Notes under the pieces: model-generated | What the model was told of the DNA's origin: nothing | The model's database searches: none | What the model saw: only the letters and a program-made list of their open reading frames with translations | Assembly (NCBI RefSeq): GCF_019890675.1 | Contig: NZ_JAIOAA010000001.1 | Coordinates: 558,001-622,000, forward strand | Direction: 5' to 3' | DNA from: Micromonospora sp. PLK6-60 | Lineage (GTDB): Bacteria > Actinomycetota > Actinomycetes > Mycobacteriales > Micromonosporaceae | DNA: 64,000 nt | In this document: piece by piece, positions 1 to 7,096 of the stretch | Layout: each line of letters opens with the position of its first letter | Position numbering within the stretch: position 1 is the first letter of the stretch | Program-made: the position numbers and the translations under genes

Positions 1-475
1 CACCACCAGCGGGGCGATCAGCGCCAGCGTGCCGGCGCACGGCACGGTGGTGTACCGGGTCAGCGGCGGCGGCACCACCGAGCCCCCGCCGCCGAGCACC
101 TTCCGGCTGCGCAGCGAATCCTCCGGGCGCTGCCTCGACCTGGACAACTCCAACACCGCCAACGGCACCGGCACCCTCATCTGGGACTGCCACAGCAACC
201 CCAACCAGCAGATCAGCCAGAACGGCCAGACGCTGCGGATCCTCGGCAAGTGCCTGGAGGTGCCGACCAACGCCGCCAACGGCAGCCGGGTGCAGATCTG
301 GGACTGCAACGGCGGCACCAACCAGCAGTGGACCTTCAACGGCAACGGCACGATCAGCAACGTCCGCTTCCCCTCGCTCTGCGTCGACGTCAACAACGCG
401 GGCACGGCGAACGGCACCGCGGTGATCGTGTGGTCCTGCCACGGCAACACCAACCAGCGGTGGAGCCGGGCCTGA
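1..475 (+). CDS. C-terminus of a secreted glycoside hydrolase (probable GH27 alpha-galactosidase) with ricin-type lectin domain (5' end outside window)
   Basis: The reading frame is open from base 2 and ends at a TGA at 473-475; the start lies outside the window. The first 20 or so residues (ISASVPAHGTVVYRVSGG) resemble the last strand of the beta-sandwich domain that closes GH27 alpha-galactosidases. A proline-rich linker (TTEPPPPS) follows, then a ricin B-type trefoil (CBM13) of about 120 residues with three repeats ending in QIS, QQW and QRW. The catalytic part cannot be seen, so the GH27 call is an inference from the tail; the lectin domain is clear. CBM13 domains tether secreted hydrolases to polysaccharide. 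It lies 93 bp upstream of the GH43 gene on the same strand, with a hairpin between them, and belongs to the polysaccharide-degradation locus. Confidence 0.7.
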   Translation, partial: TTSGAISASVPAHGTVVYRVSGGGTTEPPPPSTFRLRSESSGRCLDLDNSNTANGTGTLIWDCHSNPNQQISQNGQTLRILGKCLEVPTNAANGSRVQIWDCNGGTNQQWTFNGNGTISNVRFPSLCVDVNNAGTANGTAVIVWSCHGNTNQRWSRA

Positions 476-499
476 CCGGCAGCCACCCACCGCACCGCA

Positions 500-532
500 G
501 GCGGGGATGGCCGGCTTCCGGTCATCCCCGCC
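500..532 (+). terminator. hairpin between two hydrolase genes
   Basis: Two 15-base arms, GGCGGGGATGGCCGG and CCGGTCATCCCCGCC, pair with one G-T wobble around a 3-base loop. There is no T-run. It lies 25 bp after the stop of the first gene, as expected for an actinobacterial terminator. Confidence 0.6.
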
Positions 533-568
533 ACCTCCCACCACCGTCCGACCCTCCTGGGGGTAGTC

Positions 569-2380
569 GTGAAGCTGCCAGTCCCCATCCGCTCCCGACC
601 GCGACGCCTCGTCGCCGTGGTCGCGGCCCTGCTCTGCGCCGTCGGCCTGCTGCCGGGCGTGGCGCGCGCCGACAACCCGATCGTCCAGCACATCTACACC
701 GCCGACCCGGCACCGCTGGTGCACAACGGGCGGGTGTACGTCTACACCGGACACGACGAGGACAACTCGACGTACTTCACCATGCGCGAGTGGCGGGTGT
801 TCTCCTCCGCCGACATGGTGAACTGGACCGACCACGGCGTACCGATGAACCTGGCCACGTTCAGCTGGGCCAGCGCCGACGCGTGGGCCGGCCAGGTCGT
901 CTACCGCAACGGCAACTTCTACTGGTACGTGCCGGTGAAGAACCGGGCGACCGGCCGGATGGCCATCGGGGTCGGCGTGTCCAGCAGCCCCACCGGCCCG
1001 TTCCGGGACGCCATCGGCCGGCCGCTGGTCGAGAACGGCGAGATCGACCCGCACGCCTTCATCGACGACAACGGGCAGGCGTACCTCTACTGGGGCAACC
1101 CCAACCTCTGGTACGTGCGGCTGAACACCGACATGATCTCGTACTCCGGCGGCCCGACCCAGATCCCGCTCACCACCGCCGGGTTCGGCACCCGCACCGG
1201 CAACGCGAGCCGCCCGACCCTCTACGAGGAGGGCCCCTGGGTCTACAAGCGCAACGGGCTCTACTACAACGTGTTCGCCGCGGAGTGCTGCTCGGAGTTC
1301 ATCGGCTACTCCACCGCGCCCGGCCCCACCGGCCCGTGGACCTACCGGGGGACGGTCATGCCCCGGCAGGGCGGCAGCTTCACCAACCACCCCGGGGTCG
1401 TCGACTTCAACGGCGGGTCCTACTTCTTCTACCACAACGGGGCACTGCCCGGCGGCGGCGGCTACACCCGCTCGGTGGCGGTGGAGAAGTTCAGCTACAA
1501 CGCCGACGGCACCATCCCCACGATCAACATGACCACCGCCGGCGCCCCGCAGGTCGGCACGCTCAACCCGTACGTGCGGCAGGAGGCCGAGACGATCGCC
1601 TGGGGGTCCGGCATCGAGACCGAGCCGGCCAGCGAGGGCGGCCTGAACGTCGGCTGGATCGACAACGGCGACTACCTCAAGGTCAAGGGGGTCGCCTTCG
1701 GCACCGGCGCCACCTCCTTCTCCGCCCGGGTGGCCTCCGCGTCCAGCGGCGGCCGGATCGAGGTACGGCTGGACGGCACGAGCGGCCCGCTGGTGGGCAC
1801 CTGCACCGTCGGCGGCACCGGCGGCTGGCAGAACTGGACGACCACCACCTGCCCGGTGAGCGGCGCCACCGGCACCCGGGACCTGTACCTGCGCTTCACC
1901 GGCGGCAGCGGCAGCCTGTTCAACGTCAACTGGTGGCAGTTCACCGGGGGCGGCGGCACCACCACGCCGGCGTACCGGATCACCAACCGCAACAGCGGTC
2001 AGGTGATGGACGTCCAGCAGCCCAACCTGGACAACCTCGCGGTGATCGGCCAGTGGACCAGCAACGGCAACGCCTGGCAGCAGTGGCGCTTCCTGGACGC
2101 CGGCAACGGCACCGTGCGGCTGCAGAGCGTGCACAGCGGCAAGTGCGCCGACGTGGTGAACGCCTCCACCGCCGACGGTGCGCAGCTGGTCCAGTACACC
2201 TGCCACGACGGGCTCAACCAGGCGTTCCGGTGGCAGTCGGCCGGCGGCGACTACTACCAGCTGGTCAACGTCAACAGCAACAAGTGCCTCAACGTGGTCG
2301 GCGGTTCCACCACCGCCGGCGCCGCCCTGGAGCAGCGCACCTGCGGCACCGCGACCAGCATGCAGTGGTCCCGCTCCTGA
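569..2380 (+). CDS. secreted GH43 glycosidase (arabinofuranosidase/xylosidase type) with CBM6 and ricin-type lectin domain
   Basis: This 603-residue protein starts at a GTG preceded by a GGGGG ribosome-binding site. Residues 1-34 form a Sec signal ending ARA before DNP. Residues 35 to about 330 are a five-bladed GH43 domain: the base aspartate lies in TADPAPLVHNG, the pKa-modulating aspartate in EIDPHAFIDD and the acid glutamate in YEEGPWVYK. The sequence most resembles arabinoxylan arabinofuranohydrolases (XynD type), which remove arabinose side chains, but GH43 specificities are hard to separate by eye. A CBM6-like domain follows (about 340-460, starting QEAETIAWGSG), then a ricin B-type lectin (about 465-603). 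It should act outside the cell on plant hemicellulose or arabinan. It is convergent with the GH95 gene; a repeat and a terminator lie between them. Confidence 0.88.
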   Translation: MKLPVPIRSRPRRLVAVVAALLCAVGLLPGVARADNPIVQHIYTADPAPLVHNGRVYVYTGHDEDNSTYFTMREWRVFSSADMVNWTDHGVPMNLATFSWASADAWAGQVVYRNGNFYWYVPVKNRATGRMAIGVGVSSSPTGPFRDAIGRPLVENGEIDPHAFIDDNGQAYLYWGNPNLWYVRLNTDMISYSGGPTQIPLTTAGFGTRTGNASRPTLYEEGPWVYKRNGLYYNVFAAECCSEFIGYSTAPGPTGPWTYRGTVMPRQGGSFTNHPGVVDFNGGSYFFYHNGALPGGGGYTRSVAVEKFSYNADGTIPTINMTTAGAPQVGTLNPYVRQEAETIAWGSGIETEPASEGGLNVGWIDNGDYLKVKGVAFGTGATSFSARVASASSGGRIEVRLDGTSGPLVGTCTVGGTGGWQNWTTTTCPVSGATGTRDLYLRFTGGSGSLFNVNWWQFTGGGGTTTPAYRITNRNSGQVMDVQQPNLDNLAVIGQWTSNGNAWQQWRFLDAGNGTVRLQSVHSGKCADVVNASTADGAQLVQYTCHDGLNQAFRWQSAGGDYYQLVNVNSNKCLNVVGGSTTAGAALEQRTCGTATSMQWSRS

Positions 2381-2386
2381 CCGTGC

Positions 2387-2438
2387 AAGGAAGGGGCCCC
2401 TGTTAACGCATTCTGCATAGCAGGGGCCCCTTGTTAAC
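2387..2438. repeat. dispersed hairpin repeat with GGGGCCCC arms
   Basis: The 12-base arms AAGGGGCCCCTG (2391-2402) and CAGGGGCCCCTT (2421-2432) are perfect reverse complements around an 18-base loop containing TTAAC; GTTAAC recurs just after the second arm. I remember very similar elements scattered between genes in Micromonospora genomes. It sits between the GH43 stop and the terminator. The match to that family is from memory; the inverted repeat is read directly. Confidence 0.7.
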
Positions 2439-2456
2439 AGCTTGCTCGGCTGAGCC

Positions 2457-2486
2457 GGTCGGCGCCGGAGGTCTCCGGCGCCGACC
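2457..2486. terminator. bidirectional terminator between convergent GH43 and GH95 genes
   Basis: A perfect 14-base inverted repeat, GGTCGGCGCCGGAG and CTCCGGCGCCGACC, is separated by only GT. It lies 8 bp beyond the GH95 stop and 77 bp beyond the GH43 stop, so it can serve both strands. Confidence 0.75.
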
Positions 2487-2493
2487 CGCGCGA

Positions 2494-5490
2494 TCAGGCC
2501 CCGATCGCGATGGCGAAGACGTGCATGGTCGGCACGCCGGACGCCGCCCGGGCGCTGATGTTCGGCAGCTCGACCCGGACCACCTGCTTGCTCTGCAACG
2601 CCACGCCCACGTAGTAGACGCAGGCCGCCACGTTCGTGCGCTGGTTGTTCGGCCGGTTCTGGTACGCCGTCACGATGGCGGCGGTCCCGCCGGCGTGCGG
2701 TCCGCCGTACCAGTCGGGGGTGGCGAGGGTGAACGTCTGGCGGGTGCCGTCGGCGTAGACCACCGCCGCGGTGCCCGACACGGCGCCGTAGGTGCCGGTC
2801 GCCAGGAAGCCGAGCGTACGGCCGGAGCCGGTCACGCTTATCGACTGCCCGGAGGCGATGGCGTTGTCGGCGCCGCCCGCGGCGACGGCGGGCCAGCGGA
2901 AGTTCACCCCGTTGCGGCTCACGGTGCTGCCCGGGGTGACGCCGGCCGCCGCCAGGGCCTGCGCGGACAGGGTGGCCCCGCCGCCGTCGAAGTTACCGGC
3001 GCCGGTGTTGGTGTCGTTGGTGGTGCTGACGTTGGTGAAGCTCTGCTCCAGGGTCGGCGTGGTGCTGGCCCCGGCGGTGGCCCGGTAGGTGCGCCCGGCC
3101 TGCGCCGTGAGCTCGATGAGGTCGCTCTCGATCCGGGTGGTCCGGGCGGTCGTGCCGTCGGTGGTGTCCACCACGGTGGGGGTGCCGGCGAAGATCCGGC
3201 CGCGCAGCCGCACGGTGCCGCCACGGTCCGCCCGTACGAGCACCTCGCTGGCCTGACCGTTGCTCCAGGTGATGTCGACGGTGTGCCCGCCGCGGGCGCG
3301 CAGGCCGCTCACCCGCCCGCTGGGCCAGGCCGGCGGCAGGGCCGGCAGCACGTGCACCTCGCCGGCGTGGCTCTGCACCAGCATCTCGGCGATGCCGGCG
3401 GTGGCGCCGAAGTTGCCGTCGATCTGGAACGGTGGGTGCAGGTCGAACATGTTCGGGGCGAGCCGGGCGGTGGTGGCGAGGTAGCGGATGAGGTCGTGGG
3501 CGCGTTTACCCTCCTCCATCCGGGCCCAGAAATTGATCTTCCAGGCCAGGGACCAGCCGGTGCCGTCGTCACCGCGCAGTTCCAGGGTCCGCCGGGCGGC
3601 CTCGAACAGCTGCGGGGTGCCGCGCTTGGTGATCTGGTTGCTGGGCGCCAGCCCGTACAGGTGCGAGACGTGCCGGTGGTTGCGCTCGGTCTCCACCCAG
3701 TCGTAGAGCCACTCCTGGATGTTGCCGCGCGAGCCGACCTTCATCGGCGCGAGCCGGTCCCGGGTGGCCCGCACCTGGGCCCGGAAGGTGGCGTCGGTGT
3801 TGAGGATCTCGCTGGCCCGGGCGCACCCGTCGAACAGGTCGCGCAGGATCTGGTTGTCCATGGTGGGGCCGGCGCACACGCTGGCGTTCGCGTGGTGGCC
3901 GAGCTCGGGCGAGTTCGACGGGTTGGTGACCAGGTAGCCGAGGGCGGGCTCGGTGACCAGCGTGTCGAGGAAGAACTGCGCGGCGCCCTTCATCGCCGGG
4001 TAGTTGGCGCGCAGGAACTCGATGTCGCCGTTGAACAGGTAGTGGTCCCAGATCATGGTGGCCAGCCAGGCGCCGCCGGTCTGCCACATCCCCCAGAACG
4101 CCCCGTCGACCACCGAGGTGGCCCGCCAGGCGTCGGTGTTGTGGTGGGTCACCCAGCCGCCGGCGCCGTACTGCACCTGGGCGGTGCGGGCGCCGGCGAC
4201 CGAGAGGTCCCTGATCATGTCGAAAACCGGGCCGTGGCACTCGGCCAGGTTTGTGGTGTTGGCCGGCCAGTAGTTCATCGGCAGGTTGGCGTTGATCGTG
4301 TACTTCGAATCCCAGGAGGGGGTGAGCGAGTCGTTCCAGATGCCCTGGAGGTTGGCCGGCTGGGTGCCGGGCCGCGAGGAGGAGATGAGCAGGTACCGGC
4401 CGAACTGGAAGAGCAGGGCCGAGAACTGCGGGTCGTTGACGCTGTTGTGCTGGGCGATCCGTACGTCGGTCGGCTGGTCCGCGGCGGAGGTGCGCCCGAG
4501 GTCGAGGCTGACCCGCCCGAACAGCGCCTGGTAGTCGGCCACGTGCCGGCTGCGCAGCTGGTCGTAGCTGCTGGCCCGCGCCGCGGTGAGGTGCCGCCGG
4601 GCGATGCCCTGGTAATCCCCGCCCACGTTGCGGTAGTTGACGTAGCTCGAGCCGATGGAGACCAGCAGGGTCACGCTGGTGGCGTTGGTGACCCGCAACG
4701 TACCGCCGGAACTGCTCACCGTGCCGCCGCTGACCGTGGCGTTGGCCAGCACGTGGAAGCGGACGGCCCCGGTGACGCCCTCCTGGTTGCCGGAGACGCC
4801 GTCGAGGGCGATCGTGGTGCCGTCCGGGCTGGACACCGTGGTGCGTTGCGGGCTGTCGAAGGTGGCGGTGAAGCTGATCGAGTTGGCCCGGTCGGCGGTC
4901 AGCCGCATCGCGATCACCTGGTCCGGCGCGCTGGCGAACACCTCGCGCTGGTAGCGGACGCCGTTCGCCACGTACGTCACGGAGGTGGTGGCGGTGGTCA
5001 GGTCGAGCTGCCGGTTGTACTGCGACGTGGTGCCGGGGGCGGGGAAGGCCAACCGGAGGTTGCCCACGGTCTGGTAGGCGAGCTGCCCGACCGGGTTGCC
5101 GAGCATGTTCTGGTTGATCAGGTCCTGGGCCTGGGTCCACTGGTTGGCGAAGACCAGCCGGCGGATCTCGGCCAGCGCCCCCAGCCCGCGCGGGTTGCTG
5201 GGCTCGTGCGGCCCGCCGGCCCACACGGTGTCCTCGTTGAGCTGGAGGCGCTCGGTGTCCGCGTTGCCGAACACCATGGCACCGAGCCGGCCGTTGCCGA
5301 TCGGCAGGGCGCGCAGCCAGTCGGTGCCGGCGGCGCCGTTGTACCAGAGCGCCAGATCGTCGGCGGCGAGCACCTGTGGTGGTGCCGCCGATCCCGCACG
5401 GGCCACGGCGGTCCACGGCAGTGGCAGCATGGCGCCCCCGGCGCCGGCCGCGCCGATCTTGAGGGCCTGCCGTCGGGTCAGGTCTGACAT
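2494..5490 (-). CDS. Tat-exported GH95 alpha-L-fucosidase (or alpha-L-galactosidase) with C-terminal accessory domain
   Basis: The 998-residue protein begins at an ATG preceded by GGAGGAGCG. Its N-terminus (MSDLTRRQALKIGAAGAGGA) is a twin-arginine signal. The body is a typical GH95 enzyme: LWYNGAAGTDWLRALPIGNG near the start, INANLPMNYWP carrying the asparagines that activate water in the family, and FQIDGNFGATAGIAEML with the catalytic aspartate. GH95 enzymes invert and remove terminal alpha-1,2-L-fucose or L-galactose, for example from xyloglucan. The last 180 or so residues form an extra beta-rich domain (FDGGGATLSAQALAAAGV onward) seen at the ends of various actinobacterial hydrolases; its role is unknown to me. 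The promoter and operator at 5614-5665 match those of the GH29 gene at 9.4 kb, so the two are probably co-regulated by the GntR protein between them. Confidence 0.9.
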   Translation of the reverse strand: MSDLTRRQALKIGAAGAGGAMLPLPWTAVARAGSAAPPQVLAADDLALWYNGAAGTDWLRALPIGNGRLGAMVFGNADTERLQLNEDTVWAGGPHEPSNPRGLGALAEIRRLVFANQWTQAQDLINQNMLGNPVGQLAYQTVGNLRLAFPAPGTTSQYNRQLDLTTATTSVTYVANGVRYQREVFASAPDQVIAMRLTADRANSISFTATFDSPQRTTVSSPDGTTIALDGVSGNQEGVTGAVRFHVLANATVSGGTVSSSGGTLRVTNATSVTLLVSIGSSYVNYRNVGGDYQGIARRHLTAARASSYDQLRSRHVADYQALFGRVSLDLGRTSAADQPTDVRIAQHNSVNDPQFSALLFQFGRYLLISSSRPGTQPANLQGIWNDSLTPSWDSKYTINANLPMNYWPANTTNLAECHGPVFDMIRDLSVAGARTAQVQYGAGGWVTHHNTDAWRATSVVDGAFWGMWQTGGAWLATMIWDHYLFNGDIEFLRANYPAMKGAAQFFLDTLVTEPALGYLVTNPSNSPELGHHANASVCAGPTMDNQILRDLFDGCARASEILNTDATFRAQVRATRDRLAPMKVGSRGNIQEWLYDWVETERNHRHVSHLYGLAPSNQITKRGTPQLFEAARRTLELRGDDGTGWSLAWKINFWARMEEGKRAHDLIRYLATTARLAPNMFDLHPPFQIDGNFGATAGIAEMLVQSHAGEVHVLPALPPAWPSGRVSGLRARGGHTVDITWSNGQASEVLVRADRGGTVRLRGRIFAGTPTVVDTTDGTTARTTRIESDLIELTAQAGRTYRATAGASTTPTLEQSFTNVSTTNDTNTGAGNFDGGGATLSAQALAAAGVTPGSTVSRNGVNFRWPAVAAGGADNAIASGQSISVTGSGRTLGFLATGTYGAVSGTAAVVYADGTRQTFTLATPDWYGGPHAGGTAAIVTAYQNRPNNQRTNVAACVYYVGVALQSKQVVRVELPNISARAASGVPTMHVFAIAIGA

Positions 5491-5613
5491 CGCTCCTCCA
5501 GGTGGTGACCGGTCCGGCCGCCGGCGAAGCGGGCGGTGAGCAGCCGACACGCCGGGTCGCTCGGTGCCGGAAAGGGGCGTCGCTCGGCCGGGCCGCCGGC
5601 AGCCCATGGACCG

Positions 5614-5665
5614 CAGACGTCTGATGTGTTTCGCGAACGTTACTCCGACACGACAAGATAGGCAA
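5614..5665 (-). promoter_or_regulatory. GH95 promoter with GntR-type operator
   Basis: On the minus strand TTGCCT (5660-5665) lies 17 bases before TAACGT (5637-5642). Ten to 20 bases further downstream is CAGACGTCTG (5614-5623), a perfect palindrome whose extended half-site reads ACATCAGACG on the minus strand (5618-5627). The operator would sit at the start of transcription. The GH29 promoter has the same -10 box and the same half-site. Confidence 0.6.
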
Positions 5666-5798
5666 TGGTCGATAGCGATGCCGTCTGTGCGCCCGCCTAT
5701 CGGTGTTTAGCTGGGAAAACACGCAGCCTGAAGGGCCCGCCAGCGACCGGCGTCCGGCCCGGCGGCGGGCGTCGGTCACGGGCAGGCCACCCGCGATT

Positions 5799-5808
5799 TG
5801 TCTGATGT
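5799..5808. promoter_or_regulatory. additional GntR-type operator half-site
   Basis: TGTCTGATGT differs by one base from the CGTCTGATGT half-site found at both fucosidase promoters. It lies about 135 bp upstream of the GH95 -35 box, where an auxiliary site could allow looping. One half-site alone is weak evidence. Confidence 0.4.
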
Positions 5809-6088
5809 AGAGGCGGGATCGAGACGGATGTCCGGGGGCGACTTCCCGTGCCGGGTCGCCCCCGGACATCCGCCGTCACGGGCCGGCCGCCGGCGTTTTC
5901 CGGCCGCGCGCAGCCGCGTCGGTCGGGCGTCGCGGGACGCCCGGCTCGACCGGCCGCGTCGGACCGGCGGCGGGCCGCCCAACGCCCGCCAGAGAATCAC
6001 CCGCCACGACCGTGCCGCCGAGGTCGGCCGGCAGCGGTCGACGCCCGTGCGGAGCACGGCGGGTGACGTCGGCTCCTGCCTCGAAAGA

Positions 6089-6108
6089 TATAATGTTATC
6101 GATAACAT
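6089..6108 (+). promoter_or_regulatory. TATAAT box overlapping a 16-bp palindromic operator
   Basis: TATAAT (6089-6094) overlaps the perfect palindrome ATGTTATCGATAACAT (6093-6108). Palindromes of this shape, with CG at the centre, are typical LacI-family operators in front of sugar-utilisation genes. The only gene downstream on this strand is the GntR regulator, 245 bp away. No good -35 box was found at the usual spacing. Confidence 0.5.
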
Positions 6109-6352
6109 CGCAAGGCGCGGCGGCGACCGGACCGGACCCCGGCAGGTGTCGCCGAACCGGGCCGGGGCAGGGCCACCCGGCATCACCCGCTGCGGTGCGG
6201 ACCCGCGCCCGCCCGACGCGGGTCGGACCCGCGCGGAAACCGCCAGGGCGGCAAACGTCGGACGTATCTATAGTGGTGACGGCCGTCGGCGGCGCCGCGA
6301 GCGGCGGTCCCCCGTCGACGGCGCACGGAGGGCCGGTCCGAAGGGGGCGTGG

Positions 6353-7045
6353 ATGGCACTGACCGACGACGCGATCGCCAAGATCCGCAGCATGATCTCC
6401 AGCGGCGAGCTGCCGCCGGGCGCGCGACTGCCACCGGAGCCGCAGTTGGCCGCGCAGATGGGACTGTCGCGCAGCGGGGTCCGGGAGGCCGTCAAGGTGC
6501 TCGAGTCGGCGCGGGTGCTCGACGTGCGACGTGGCGACGGCACGTACGTCACCAGCCTGGCGCCGCGGCTGCTGCTGGAGGGGCTGGGCGTCGCGGTCGA
6601 GTTGCTGCGCGGCGACACCCTGCTGGAGGTCATGGAGGTGCGCCGGATGCTGGAACCGGTGGCGACCGGCCTGGCGGCGCTGCGGATGACCGACGCCCAG
6701 TTGGAGGAGCTCGGCCAGATCCTGGCGGACATGCGGGCGGCGGCCGACGACGCCGAGAAGCTGATCCAGTTCGACACCGCGTTCCACCACACCGTCATCG
6801 CCGCCACCGGCAACGAGACGCTGACCTCACTGCTGGACGGGCTGTCCGGCCGTACGCTGCGGGCCCGGGTGTGGCGCGGGCTGATCGAGGGCAACGCGGC
6901 GCACAAGACGATCGACGAGCACCACGCCATCTATCTCGCGCTGCGCTCGCGCGACCAGCTGCTCGCCCAGGCCAGCGCCCTGATGCACGTCAACACCTCC
7001 GAGGCGTGGCTGCGTACGGTGCTCGCCGCGACGGCGGAGACCTGA
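6353..7045 (+). CDS. GntR-family (FadR/FCD subfamily) transcriptional regulator
   Basis: The 230-residue protein starts at an ATG after GAAGGGGGCG. Residues 1-70 are the winged-helix DNA-binding domain (ISSGELPPGARLPPEPQLAA, then LSRSGVREAVKVLES). Residues 85-225 are the FCD ligand-binding domain; the metal-ligand pattern of that family is visible in QFDTAFHHTVIAATGN and DEHHAIY. FadR-type regulators usually repress catabolic genes and are released by a sugar acid or related metabolite. It lies between the GH95 and GH29 genes, both transcribed on the other strand, and four copies of a likely binding half-site flank it at 5618, 5799, 9412 and 9520. Control of the fucosidase genes is an inference from this arrangement. 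The ligand is unknown; L-fuconate or a related acid would be a natural guess. Confidence 0.88.
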   Translation: MALTDDAIAKIRSMISSGELPPGARLPPEPQLAAQMGLSRSGVREAVKVLESARVLDVRRGDGTYVTSLAPRLLLEGLGVAVELLRGDTLLEVMEVRRMLEPVATGLAALRMTDAQLEELGQILADMRAAADDAEKLIQFDTAFHHTVIAATGNETLTSLLDGLSGRTLRARVWRGLIEGNAAHKTIDEHHAIYLALRSRDQLLAQASALMHVNTSEAWLRTVLAATAET

Positions 7046-7096
7046 GACCGCGCGGCGCCGCGACCCCGGGGGATCACGGCGCCGCGCGCCGACGGC

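Larger units (their letters stand above)
5491..6352. other. 862-bp intergenic region between the divergent GH95 and GntR genes
   Basis: No convincing gene was seen. The region holds the GH95 promoter and operator (5614-5665), a further operator half-site (5799-5808), a perfect -10 box overlapping a 16-bp palindrome (6089-6108) and a TATAGT at 6269 that may serve the GntR gene. Reading frames here are arginine/proline-rich composition artefacts. Confidence 0.6.

Noticed and set aside
2431-5487. 1018-codon open frame antisense to the GH95 gene
   Set aside because: Composition artefact of the GH95 reading frame in GC-rich DNA; the sense strand shows the family motifs, a Tat signal and a ribosome-binding site.
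5798-6352. Long N-terminal extension of the GntR gene
   Set aside because: The extension is an Arg/Pro/Gly-rich artefact crossing the operator region; the ATG at 6353 has a good ribosome-binding site and starts the winged helix at the usual place.
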